Assembly (NCBI GenBank): GCA_009788135.1 | Contig: WQSA01000004.1 | Location: 1-28,051, forward strand | Origin: Candidatus Fibrimonadales bacterium | GTDB lineage: Bacteria > Fibrobacterota > Fibrobacteria > Fibrobacterales > Fibrobacteraceae | DNA length: 28,051 nt | Direction of reading: 5' to 3' | Shown here: positions 21,881 to 28,051 of the stretch, piece by piece | How positions within the stretch are numbered: the stretch's first letter is position 1 | How the letters are laid out: each line of letters opens with the position of its first letter | Notes under the pieces: model-generated | Databases searched by the model: none | Seen by the model: the letters and a program-made list of their open reading frames with translations, nothing else | Told to the model about the DNA's origin: nothing | Translations under genes and position numbers: made by a program

Positions 21881-21883
21881 TGG

Positions 21884-22051
21884 TTAACTCCTACTGTATT
21901 TGTTTGCTAGAATCCTATCTAAAACTTTATTCACTTCATCAATATCTTCACCCATCCTTCTACGACATTCTATTGTTTTAATAGAAAAAACTGTAATTAA
22001 TATGAGCAAAAGCAACATTACAGCAAACCAAATGGCAAGGAAATAATACAT
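21884..22051 (-). CDS. Small single-pass membrane protein
   Basis: A 55-residue product starting MYYFLAIWF at 22051, where GGAGG stands before the ATG (TAATG overlap). One strong hydrophobic segment (about 2-22) is followed by a basic/acidic helix. Unknown. Confidence 0.55.
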   Translation of the reverse strand: MYYFLAIWFAVMLLLLILITVFSIKTIECRRRMGEDIDEVNKVLDRILANKYSRS

Positions 22052-22563
22052 TACAACCTCCGTTTGCTTATGCAAGAATTCGCCATCATTTCTTCTTCAT
22101 TGTATCTATCGCTTGGACACTTCGTTATCCCCAACATTTTTTCAAAATTGTAAATCGCAAGTCGTAATATACTCCGAATTGCCATAAATTCGCCATCTTT
22201 TTTATAATGTTTTATGGAATTCTCTTTTAACTCGGGAGTTGGTATAATTTTAACGCTTTCAACATAATCATCTCCGAGCTGCCGTCTTAACTTTTCTATT
22301 TTGCAAGCTAAAAATAACGTAAAATTTCTAATGCCGGTAGCGTAATCAAAATTAGCATCATACTCATCCAGCTTTTCAATAAAGTTAATTAAATCTTCGT
22401 TTCTTGAAATATTTCCGTCTTTTTCCTTAGGCAGGTTATGGTTCAGAATATTAATCAAAGCATTACTTAAAATTCCAACATTCTGAATATTATTATTTTT
22501 AAGCGAACTTTCTATCACTTCGGAGAGTTTAGATGTTAATTCATCAAGTTCATTTTTTGTCAT
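22051..22563 (-). CDS. Unknown helical protein
   Basis: A 170-residue, Asn/Glu/Lys/Leu-rich protein of low GC coding sequence, with long amphipathic helices (for example MTKNELDELTSKLSEVIESS). A middle hydrophobic helix TGIRNFTLFLACKIEKLRRQ lies near 80-99. The start overlaps the previous stop by ATGA. No family recognised. Confidence 0.62.
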   Translation of the reverse strand: MTKNELDELTSKLSEVIESSLKNNNIQNVGILSNALINILNHNLPKEKDGNISRNEDLINFIEKLDEYDANFDYATGIRNFTLFLACKIEKLRRQLGDDYVESVKIIPTPELKENSIKHYKKDGEFMAIRSILRLAIYNFEKMLGITKCPSDRYNEEEMMANSCISKRRL

Positions 22564-22841
22564 TTTTTCGCCTCCCGCTTTACCATTTTGTCATTGAAAA
22601 AATCATAGGCTTCAATCTCGCCTCTGAGATACTGATTATAAACTTCGTTGTTCCACGAATGAGTACAATTTTTGCCGATTACAACGCTGTGAGTTTGAAG
22701 CGAAATGCTGAAATTGAGCGCACCAGATGCCTTAGCTTCTTTATTGCGTTTATCTTCTCTTAGTAAATCCCAGTAGCAAATAACTAAAATAGCAGCAGCG
22801 CTTAATAGAATGGATGCTATTATGGCTAAAATATCAATCAT
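22560..22841 (-). CDS. Membrane-anchored small protein
   Basis: A 93-residue protein starting MIDILAIIASILLSAAAILV at 22841, with GGAGGG upstream. The first 20 residues form an N-terminal membrane segment and the rest is soluble (SISLQTHSVVIGKNCTHSWN). Unknown function. Confidence 0.55.
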   Translation of the reverse strand: MIDILAIIASILLSAAAILVICYWDLLREDKRNKEAKASGALNFSISLQTHSVVIGKNCTHSWNNEVYNQYLRGEIEAYDFFNDKMVKREAKK

Positions 22842-23148
22842 TCTCACCCTCCATCTTTGCAACTTTTATAATACCCCATCCTGTTGGCGAGTTTAATCCC
22901 TTAACGCAAGTTTCAATGTAACGTTGAGGAATATCTACCATTGATATAGATTCAATTTCGCTAATTTTTACAAACGAGCTTATAGAGTCGTCAATGTTAT
23001 AATAATGAATGAAACTTGCATTAATTTCATTAGTAACGCACTTTAATACATTAGCTATCATTTCACAATCAACGTTCATCACAGCATGCTTATCACCGCT
23101 TTTCATTAAGAAAATAATTGCAGGGATGCGTTTTTTCTTTTTAAACAT
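22834..23148 (-). CDS. Unknown protein, third member of an MF-start gene series
   Basis: A 104-residue protein from ATG at 23148 with AAAGGAGG upstream (a TTG three bases earlier is less likely). It starts MFKKKKRIPAIIFLMKS, with a lysine-rich N-terminus, then strand and helix (MIANVLKCVTNEINASFIHY). The N-terminus and helix resemble the two 66-residue neighbours loosely, with an extra C-terminal half ending KVAKMEGEND. Unknown. Confidence 0.6.
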   Translation of the reverse strand: MFKKKKRIPAIIFLMKSGDKHAVMNVDCEMIANVLKCVTNEINASFIHYYNIDDSISSFVKISEIESISMVDIPQRYIETCVKGLNSPTGWGIIKVAKMEGEND

Positions 23149-23248
23149 CAATCCTCCTTTCTCTTCCTCTAAATTTGGCTATAAAATGCTTTATCCATGC
23201 TCTGCGGCATAACTTGCATTTCATTGCATGTTTAAGCGTTTCAAACAT
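23141..23248 (-). CDS. Possible 35-residue basic protein
   Basis: A short gene from ATG 23248 (GGGGG upstream), overlapping both neighbours at GATGTTTGA/GATGTTTAA junctions. The product MFETLKHAMKCKLCRRAWIK continues to ...RRIDV, is strongly basic and has a CxxC. The exact fit between neighbours and the shared junction support it as real. Confidence 0.5.
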   Translation of the reverse strand: MFETLKHAMKCKLCRRAWIKHFIAKFRGRERRIDV

Positions 23249-23441
23249 CGCTACCCCCATCATTGCATGCAAAAGCGGATGATAGTTCCATACTTATTCT
23301 ACTGCTAAATTCTTCTCCCAGATTGCTATTTGGAATCTTTATCATTCTAAAAGCTTCATGCACGGGTATGCAAAGAATTAAATACCCTCTCATGTCAGGC
23401 ATTTTTTTCTCAATATTTTTTCTACTGAAAAAGCTAAACAT
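23241..23441 (-). CDS. 66-residue protein, paralogue B
   Basis: Starts MFSFFSRKNIEKKMP at 23441 (GGGGG upstream), ends ACNDGGSDV. The same length, the MF.FF start, the middle 'NSNLG..F' and the SDV end are shared with the gene immediately upstream (23434-23634). A central hydrophobic strand (GYLILCIPV) is present. Function unknown. Confidence 0.58.
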   Translation of the reverse strand: MFSFFSRKNIEKKMPDMRGYLILCIPVHEAFRMIKIPNSNLGEEFSSRISMELSSAFACNDGGSDV

Positions 23442-23634
23442 CGCTATCCCCCGTTTTCTCGTTAGCAAATTCACATAATGCGCTATCAGTTGCTTTAACT
23501 AACAAATGTTTAAAAACCCTACCCAGTCTAGCATCGTCCGAATCAAGATAGCATGCAATATCACTTGTATTTATCCAGACTGCAATTTTAATTTCATTTA
23601 GAGGCTTCGGGCTTTTTTTGAAGAAGTTAAACAT
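23434..23634 (-). CDS. 66-residue protein, paralogue A
   Basis: Starts MFNFFKKSPKPLNEIKIAVW at 23634 (GGGGG upstream, two ATGs), ends KTGDSDV. It resembles the next gene (23241-23441) in length, MF.FF start, 'DARLG..F' helix and SDV end. Unknown; likely a tandem duplicate family. Confidence 0.58.
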   Translation of the reverse strand: MFNFFKKSPKPLNEIKIAVWINTSDIACYLDSDDARLGRVFKHLLVKATDSALCEFANEKTGDSDV

Positions 23635-23926
23635 CATCACCCCCTGCGCTGTCAACAGCACTAATTGCTCTTTCCAAAGTTTGCGCTATAACCGTATAAT
23701 GGGCAATCTCTGCCTGAAGTCGTGGTATATGTTTTTTTATAGCTTTAACCGCTTTTCCAAATTCATCTAGGCAATCCCTTACAGCAGCAAGAGATTTTCT
23801 TGTACATTCTGTACAACAAGATGAAAAGCATAAATCTCGCAGCATTTCTAACGCATTCCCAGATTCTTTCTGTAAGTCATTAATCCGCTTTATATTCTTC
23901 AGCCGATTTTCCGCATTTTCAAACAT
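23627..23926 (-). CDS. 99-residue helical protein with a cysteine cluster
   Basis: The start MFENAENRLKNIKRINDLQK at 23926 has GGGGG upstream and a GATGTTTGA overlap. Residues 33-45 carry CFSSCCTECTR. The rest is a coiled-coil-like helical region (IPRLQAEIAHYTVIAQTLER). Ends SAGGDDV. Unknown. Confidence 0.58.
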   Translation of the reverse strand: MFENAENRLKNIKRINDLQKESGNALEMLRDLCFSSCCTECTRKSLAAVRDCLDEFGKAVKAIKKHIPRLQAEIAHYTVIAQTLERAISAVDSAGGDDV

Positions 23927-24128
23927 CTGCACCCCCTGCGCCATGCGTTTGGGGAGCTTGAGTTTCGCCGTAAACCTTGACTATAGCAGCACTCGTTACG
24001 CTTTTATCCGAAGCGGATAGACCCTGTGCCCTAAGCCTATCAACCTCGTTTCTTATAAGGTTTCCTGCGATTGGCGAAACAGCGACAATCTTACATCGTT
24101 GACTAAAAGTTGACTTTTCTAAACTCAT
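23919..24128 (-). CDS. First gene of the early operon, possible small DNA-binding protein
   Basis: A 69-residue protein at the position of cro in lambdoid phages, divergent from the XRE repressor. Residues 21-48 (GNLIRNEVDRLRAQGLSASD and KSVTSAAI) could be a ribbon-helix-helix or short HTH, but no classic HTH is evident. There is no ribosome binding site before the ATG. Ends AGGADV at a GATGTTTGA junction. Confidence 0.6.
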   Translation of the reverse strand: MSLEKSTFSQRCKIVAVSPIAGNLIRNEVDRLRAQGLSASDKSVTSAAIVKVYGETQAPQTHGAGGADV

Positions 24129-24225
24129 ACTACATAAAATACATTATTTTTTGAGCAATAGTTCAAAAAAAGTTAAAAAAGTTAATTTTTCTTAATTTTT
24201 AGTCAAAAAAACCTATATATATGTC
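24129..24225. promoter_or_regulatory. Divergent control region with operator-like repeats
   Basis: A 97-base, AT-rich region between the early operon (minus) and the repressor operon (plus). The decamer TTGACTAAAA occurs at 24099-24108 (inside the first early gene) and inverted, TTTTAGTCAA, at 24197-24206; a further TTGACT is at 24110-24115. TTGAGCAATAGTTCAA (24151-24166) is an imperfect palindrome. On the plus strand TATATAT (24214-24220) lies only six bases before the repressor ATG, so that transcript may be almost leaderless, as lambda cI from pRM. On the minus strand TTGAAC (24166-24161) and a TATTTT-like -10 lie close to the early ATG. Confidence 0.6.
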
Positions 24226-24606
24226 ATGGACAAGCCAGATTTGCTAAAATTCATGCACCGTACAGGTCAAAGTCAGACCGATTTAGCGAAAAGTTTGAAT
24301 AAAACCGACAGCTACATAAGCAAGGTAACCAAAGTAAATGCTAAAAGTCCTTCTAGCGTTTCTTATAGTGTTATGCTGGAGCTTGTAGAGTTAGGTCTAA
24401 ACGCTGACGAGCTTCTGGGGGAGGCTCTAGGAGAAAAGTTCCGCAAACGCTGCCATGAGGAATATGTGACTAAAAATAATATAGCCATAGGTGTTAATAA
24501 TAAAACTGTTGTAGATGGCATTAAAACGGTTATAAATGGACTTAACATAATTTTAAAACAGTGTGATAAAGATTCACGTAAACAGGAGATAAATAATGAG
24601 CAGTAA
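24226..24606 (+). CDS. XRE-family repressor-like regulator
   Basis: A 126-residue protein. Residues 12-36 (RTGQSQTDLAKSLNKTDSYI) with the following SKVTKVNAKSPSS contain the XRE helix-turn-helix. The middle has MLELVELGLNADELL, and the C-terminal half is a helical, charged part. There is no S24-type autocleavage domain, so unlike lambda CI it would not be cut by RecA directly. Position, divergent from the early operon, fits the prophage repressor. No ribosome binding site precedes the ATG. It starts a plus-strand operon. Confidence 0.75.
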   Translation: MDKPDLLKFMHRTGQSQTDLAKSLNKTDSYISKVTKVNAKSPSSVSYSVMLELVELGLNADELLGEALGEKFRKRCHEEYVTKNNIAIGVNNKTVVDGIKTVINGLNIILKQCDKDSRKQEINNEQ

Positions 24607-24958
24607 TAAAGAAAAACAAATGTGGATTCGCGACAAAGCACGATTGTATTTTAGAAAAGAATTTAATGAAAGTGAAATTGAAACTTCTCTAAAGAAAAAT
24701 CTTGGAAATAAAAATATAAAATGCCTATCTTGCGGCAGTGAAGATTATTTTTTTATAAATGGATTTGTTAAAGAGGCGGTGTGCGATCCGATTATCATAA
24801 ATGAAAATTCAGAGATTTCAGAAACAGAAAAAATAATTGATTACAATTATTCCGTTGTTACAGTTTGCAACAAATGCGGATATAAAAGTTATTATGCTGC
24901 CGGTCAATTAGGATTACTTGACGAATCTATACCGATTCATGAAGCTACTAGAGCGTAG
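24596..24958 (+). CDS. Zinc-ribbon-like protein
   Basis: A 120-residue protein, AGGAG before the ATG, overlapping the repressor gene by 11 bases. Two CxxC pairs (IKCLSCGSED near 41-50 and VCNKCGYKS near 90-98) are separated by about 45 residues, a zinc ribbon with a large insertion. The N-terminal 35 residues form a charged helix. It is in the repressor operon; a transcription or nucleic-acid-related partner is likely but unproven. Confidence 0.65.
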   Translation: MSSNKEKQMWIRDKARLYFRKEFNESEIETSLKKNLGNKNIKCLSCGSEDYFFINGFVKEAVCDPIIINENSEISETEKIIDYNYSVVTVCNKCGYKSYYAAGQLGLLDESIPIHEATRA

Positions 24959-24983
24959 GTTTGGAAATTTTAAAGAGGATATA

Positions 24984-25352
24984 ATGGAAAATAAACAAGA
25001 TGATATAGTTTGGCATTATACAAAAATTGACGTATTAGAAAAAATATTTTCTCCTAAAAGAGGTAAGCAGAGAAATAAAAACGTAAACATAAGATTTACC
25101 GCATCTAGTTTTTTGAAAGATCCGTCCGAGGGTTTAGTGTTAAAGGAATTTTTAGAAAAAAATAAGAGGAATGTGTTTAGTAATCTTCCTGTTAATTGCA
25201 AAGAAAGGGTGTCTAACGAACGGATTGACAAAAAACGACATGAGGATGGATTTAATTATATATTTTCAACAACTAGGTTAGAAGACTCTTTTGCTTTTTG
25301 GAATAAAGAATATGCCGGATGGGATGGGGTTGCAATAGGTATCAAAAGATAG
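24984..25352 (+). CDS. DUF2971-like protein, C-terminally truncated
   Basis: Start MENKQDDIVWHYTK at 24984 with AGAGG upstream; an earlier in-frame ATG at 24918 would overlap the previous gene. Residues 9-30 (VWHYTKIDVLEKIF), 36-50 (NIRFTASSFLKDPSEG) and 95-120 (FSTTRLEDSFAFWNKEYAGW then DGVAIGI) give the DUF2971 order: 'HYT', 'NDPxE', 'S.W..YA....G..IGi'. The family is usually twice this length; here the protein stops right after IGIKR. Probably a truncated or decayed copy. DUF2971 function is unknown. Confidence 0.6.
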   Translation: MENKQDDIVWHYTKIDVLEKIFSPKRGKQRNKNVNIRFTASSFLKDPSEGLVLKEFLEKNKRNVFSNLPVNCKERVSNERIDKKRHEDGFNYIFSTTRLEDSFAFWNKEYAGWDGVAIGIKR

Positions 25353-25491
25353 CGACAGGCCTACAATAATAACATCTCTATTTAGTCGCTCTGATACCGG
25401 ATTGCTAAAAGATAGCTCAACTCCAGAGATGCCTAATGTGGGAAGTATTGTAGATACAGTTAATAGCGGGAGATAAATCTAAAGGTAACTT
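25353..25491 (+). pseudogene. Remnant C-terminal reading frame after the truncated DUF2971 gene
   Basis: After the DUF2971 stop, the next frame is open from just after TAG to 25476 and encodes SDRPTIITSLFSRSDTG-like sequence ending TVNSGR (about 41 codons) without a start codon. It looks like the tail of another protein or of the DUF2971 gene after a frameshift. AAAAGATAGC occurs at 25345-25354 and again at 25408-25417, bracketing part of it. Confidence 0.4.
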
Positions 25492-26094
25492 ATGGAATGG
25501 ATCGGAAAAATAAAAGATATAATTGATTTAGCTATCAAAATAAAGGAAGTCATAGGCTTAATATTGACTCTGACCGGAATTAAGATAACTTCTATTAAAT
25601 TCAGCATTGTCAACGAATATTTCTGGCAAATCATTTCAGCTGCGCTTTTATTTTCTACATTGTATTTCATGTTCAAATTTTTTAGCATAAAAGGCATTTT
25701 TGGTCATTTCAAAGTACTGGAATCTATAAAAAAATTAGACAGGATTGAAATTGTCTTGTTAAGCCTTTTTGTATCTCCAAGAAGAAATGCGCTAAAACTT
25801 CCCTTTACGTATATCGGAATTGAAAGCTTGGTAAATTTAGGCATTCTAGAACAATTCGGAGATGTAGACCATCGTTTTATTGAAGATACGGTCAATTTTC
25901 GCATAACAAAACAAGCGAGAGAATATTTGACTGAAAGCTGGTATGAAAACATAAAAAGCAAAATGTCAAAAGATGAGTTGAATTTGCTTGAGCATGAACG
26001 CGTCAATGCTAGGGATTTTATAAAAAATTACCCTCCGAAGAAACAATATATAGATACCTGGAATGAAAGTAAAGGCGCAATGAATAATCTATGA
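25492..26094 (+). CDS. SieB-like superinfection-exclusion membrane protein
   Basis: A 200-residue inner-membrane protein with two hydrophobic segments (about 19-31 and 45-63) and a cytoplasmic domain. The domain contains LESIKKLDRIEIVLLSLFVS (about 76-95), then the 'LGILEQFGD' and 'FRITKQAREYL' elements. Lambda/P22 SieB is organised like this: two membrane helices followed by a 'Leu-rich, gIl..., ...a...L' domain next to the immunity region. SieB blocks other phages late in infection. Likely by architecture and place; the identity was not tested by search. The start has AAAGGTAACTT upstream. It overlaps the next gene by ATGA. Confidence 0.5.
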   Translation: MEWIGKIKDIIDLAIKIKEVIGLILTLTGIKITSIKFSIVNEYFWQIISAALLFSTLYFMFKFFSIKGIFGHFKVLESIKKLDRIEIVLLSLFVSPRRNALKLPFTYIGIESLVNLGILEQFGDVDHRFIEDTVNFRITKQAREYLTESWYENIKSKMSKDELNLLEHERVNARDFIKNYPPKKQYIDTWNESKGAMNNL

Positions 26095-26984
26095 AACAAC
26101 TTATACTTTTACTCATCCTCGCTACCTCTGCGTGTTTGGCTAATAATTCGCAGAGTAGGATAATCGATAGCATCGGCACGACTGTTAAGAATTTAGATGA
26201 GCGGGTAGATTCTCTGAATAAGAAGTTTCTTTCGGATAATTTTATTTCTATTAATGCGGCGAAAGAAACGCAGGTGCTACATAATGCAGCTTTTGACAAA
26301 ATGCAAAATTCTTTTTCCACTTTTGTATATCAAATCTCTATAATAGTTGCTTTAGTTGGCGTATTTATTGTACTTCTTTCTTATTATAATTTTAGGACTA
26401 ATGATAAATTAAAAGATGAATTGGCAAAAATCAAAAATTTTGAAAGTAAAATTAAAGACTTAGAGGATAGGAGCGAGTATATGACGGCTCTACAGCATAG
26501 TACTGATTTTTTATTAGGCATACAAGGTAAGCATCATTATCTGTTTGCAAAAACAGCACTTAAAGATAATAAATTCTTAAAGCATTTTGAGCATGTATCT
26601 GCTGTTTTTTATTGTTTTATGAGGGTTCAACTTAAAGAATGTAATGTAGAAAAAATCTTAGAGTATTTAAAAAATAATAATAATGAATTTCTAGGAATGT
26701 ATAAAGAAAAATTAGAGGATGAGGCAATAGCAGAACAGTTAAAAAAAGATGTCTACAATATTAATAATAGCTTTGTTGAATCTTTATTAGAGTTTATAAA
26801 GTGCGGAGAAGATAGCGGAAATATTGAGCATTCCGAAGAAGCTAAGTCTATGTACAACAAATTCTGCGACTTATTTGATTATAATAAAATTAAAAATGGG
26901 CTAAAAGAGTATTTAAGAAATAATAAACGGAATAAAATGCGAGAAATCCTATCTCTTGCTGAAAAATATAGGGATAAAAGGTAA
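26091..26984 (+). CDS. Signal-peptide, membrane-anchored coiled-coil protein
   Basis: A 297-residue protein with an N-terminal signal-like segment (KQLILLLILATSACLANN; Cys15 could be a lipidation site but the preceding residues do not fit a strict lipobox). Residues 30-75 are a heptad-type helix and a second hydrophobic segment is at about 79-99 (VYQISIIVALVGVFIVLLSY). A cytoplasmic charged domain to the end is rich in Lys, Asn and Glu. No family recognised. Adjacent to the SieB-like gene (ATGA), it may be its partner in exclusion. Confidence 0.6.
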   Translation: MKQLILLLILATSACLANNSQSRIIDSIGTTVKNLDERVDSLNKKFLSDNFISINAAKETQVLHNAAFDKMQNSFSTFVYQISIIVALVGVFIVLLSYYNFRTNDKLKDELAKIKNFESKIKDLEDRSEYMTALQHSTDFLLGIQGKHHYLFAKTALKDNKFLKHFEHVSAVFYCFMRVQLKECNVEKILEYLKNNNNEFLGMYKEKLEDEAIAEQLKKDVYNINNSFVESLLEFIKCGEDSGNIEHSEEAKSMYNKFCDLFDYNKIKNGLKEYLRNNKRNKMREILSLAEKYRDKR

Positions 26985-26987
26985 AGC

Positions 26988-27338
26988 ATGATTAATTTAT
27001 TTCCCATCTTGCTGATAACCGCTATAACCTGCCATGCACAAACCGGCGATCACACAGTTTACAAAACAAGGACCTATGAATATCGTGCTATAGCTGGAAA
27101 CGCAACTAGCAACGCAGAAGCTTGGGATTGGTTTGTAGGTAACATTGAGACTTGCGAATTGCACAACGAATTGCGTAATAATATGCTCCTAGATAACAAA
27201 AAGTCGTTTCATCAATTGTTCGTGATAACAGAAACAACTTGTGGAAAGCGCATAATGAAAACCTGCGCCCAAACCGCCCACAAATCCAAACCCTACTGCG
27301 CCGCCGTCAAGGATGCGATGGAGAAGGCGATGTACTAA
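26988..27338 (+). CDS. Small secreted cysteine-containing protein
   Basis: A 116-residue protein with a signal-like N-terminus (INLFPILLITAITCHAQ) and four Cys in the mature part (about 56, 85, 92, 103), which could give two disulfides outside the cytoplasm. AAAGG lies before the ATG and the gene follows the previous stop by three bases. Lys-rich C-terminus. Unknown; may act on the cell surface as the last gene of the module. Confidence 0.58.
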   Translation: MINLFPILLITAITCHAQTGDHTVYKTRTYEYRAIAGNATSNAEAWDWFVGNIETCELHNELRNNMLLDNKKSFHQLFVITETTCGKRIMKTCAQTAHKSKPYCAAVKDAMEKAMY

Positions 27339-27430
27339 ATTCATCAGCGAGTAACTATGGAATGGATTAGGTAAATGGCTACAAAATAACCCCCAGGCTT
27401 GCACATGAGGGTCGGGAAATATTGAAAATA
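27339..27430. other. Gap between converging genes, with a repeat of the SieB-like gene start
   Basis: GTAACTATGGAATGGAT at 27351-27367 repeats the start region of the SieB-like gene (GTAACTTATGGAATGGAT at 25485-25502) with one base deleted. The open frame then stops after MEWIR. No strong terminator is visible; ATATT-GAA-AATAT at about 27419-27431 is a short AT-only hairpin and C/G-rich runs flank it without a T-run. Confidence 0.45.
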
Positions 27431-27925
27431 TCAGTCGTTTATGAAAACGGTTGAAGTTGGGCCATTCCAAACTATATTCCATCTGGACATAACATCACGA
27501 CCTAATAATACATCGAAATTCTGCCCAGTTAAATTACATGAGCCTATCGACAAGTTTATGAATGGCATTAAATTCGCAAACGGAAAAAGCAAATCTATTG
27601 CAAAAGACTGGCTTATTGTAGGTCCAGCGGCAGTAAAACTTTTGTACGAGCCTATTGGTATTAACTTCAACCTCTTTGCCAACTCAATGCTAATTGAAGT
27701 TTTACTAGCACCAGTATCAAAATGAGCCATGACTATTTCTGATGCCGCCATTTTTTTGTCAAATGTTGGATTCTGCAAATCAGCAGAAGCTGTCGAAGCT
27801 ACGACCTGAAGGTTTAACCCGACTTGTGATAGAAAATGCGAAGAAAAGCTAATGCTTACACTTGAACTTGCTGGAGGCGGTGGATTGATGTTAAAGTTGA
27901 CCGAATAATTATGATGCAAACCCAT
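27431..27925 (-). CDS. Retropepsin-like aspartic protease
   Basis: A 164-residue protein with a single-domain aspartic protease layout: an N-terminal Ser/Pro-rich segment, then AHFDTGASKTSI (about 67-78, catalytic Asp70 in the DTGAS motif), a hydrophobic strand DLLFPFANLMPF (about 111-122), and FDVLLGRDVMSRWN (about 137-150), which is the typical C-terminal 'LLGxDxL' helix. Retropepsins are active as dimers. It has AGAGG before the start and lies 10 bases downstream of the next gene, so they form an operon. Bacterial members are usually host or mobile-element proteins. Whether this one is phage-borne is not clear. Confidence 0.72.
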   Translation of the reverse strand: MGLHHNYSVNFNINPPPPASSSVSISFSSHFLSQVGLNLQVVASTASADLQNPTFDKKMAASEIVMAHFDTGASKTSISIELAKRLKLIPIGSYKSFTAAGPTISQSFAIDLLFPFANLMPFINLSIGSCNLTGQNFDVLLGRDVMSRWNIVWNGPTSTVFIND

Positions 27926-27935
27926 AAATACACCT

Positions 27936-28051
27936 CTAACTGACTGCCGAATAAAGATAATTCACAACATCTTCCTCTTTTACTACCTGCTGAATAACAA
28001 AAGCATCGCGAGGATATTTTGCTACCGCTTCTGTTAAAGCTGTTTCAAAAG
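27936..28051 (-). CDS. 3' end of an unknown gene (partial)
   Basis: The last 37 codons end ...DVVNYLYSAVS and a TAG. The readable part begins FETALTEAVAKYPRDAFVIQ and looks helical. Its start is beyond the window. It is ten bases upstream of the retropepsin-like gene and probably in the same transcript. Function not recognisable from this fragment. Confidence 0.55.
   Translation of the reverse strand, partial: FETALTEAVAKYPRDAFVIQQVVKEEDVVNYLYSAVS

Noticed and set aside
23919..24128. Calling the first early gene cro
   Set aside because: Position fits, but no recognisable Cro or helix-turn-helix signature is present.
27371..27430. Terminator or attachment site between converging genes
   Set aside because: Short C/G runs and an AT-only five-pair hairpin are too weak, and no second copy that would mark an attachment pair was seen in the window.

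Overview
The window looks like about 28 kb of a temperate, tailed double-stranded DNA phage (an integrated prophage or a free genome), cut inside the head genes on the left and just past the immunity region on the right. Almost every base from 1 to 24128 is coding on the minus strand. Genes overlap by ATGA or TAATG junctions and most have strong purine-rich ribosome binding sites. No integrase, lysis gene, tail gene or tRNA is visible. The host cannot be named. The strong Shine-Dalgarno sites, standard genetic code and P22-like head genes fit a bacterial, probably Gram-negative, host that is not a close relative of the usual E. coli/Salmonella models.

Right to left along the minus strand: (i) 24129-24225 is a divergent control region between an XRE repressor (plus strand) and the early minus-strand operon. 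(ii) 21195-24128 holds small early genes, several of them membrane proteins; a run of them shares one repeated gene-junction sequence and two look like paralogues. (iii) 21110-21194 is a short leader that can fold into interleaved stems and carries a duplicated ribosome binding site. (iv) 16476-20879 is recombination and replication: a RecT-type annealing protein, a coiled-coil partner, a RusA-type resolvase, and an O-like replication protein whose gene contains nine copies of a 13-bp iteron, so a probable origin. (v) 11077-16479 is a ninR-like stretch of small accessory genes (DUF6378, DUF5675, DUF1353, YopX, a deoxyribosyltransferase-like protein) with two overlapping DNA methyltransferase genes. 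(vi) 10736-11080 encodes a protein with a sigma region 2-like segment, placed just before the late genes. (vii) 1-10686 is packaging and head assembly: small terminase, KTSC protein, P22-type portal, a 1670-residue polyvalent protein, large terminase, P22-like coat protein, and the start of a further head gene.

The polyvalent protein combines two HExxH metallopeptidase-like domains, an ADP-ribosyltransferase-like domain and a phosphoribosyltransferase-like domain. Its last 286 codons look like an independently translated scaffolding protein with its own ATG and GGAGG site, an arrangement like lambda C/Nu3.

On the plus strand, 24226-27338 is an AT-rich set of genes: repressor, zinc ribbon protein, truncated DUF2971 protein, SieB-like membrane protein, coiled-coil membrane protein and a secreted Cys-rich protein. 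It reads as a lysogenic-conversion or superinfection-exclusion module. Beyond it, on the minus strand, are a retropepsin-like aspartic protease and the end of another gene; whether these belong to phage or host is unresolved.
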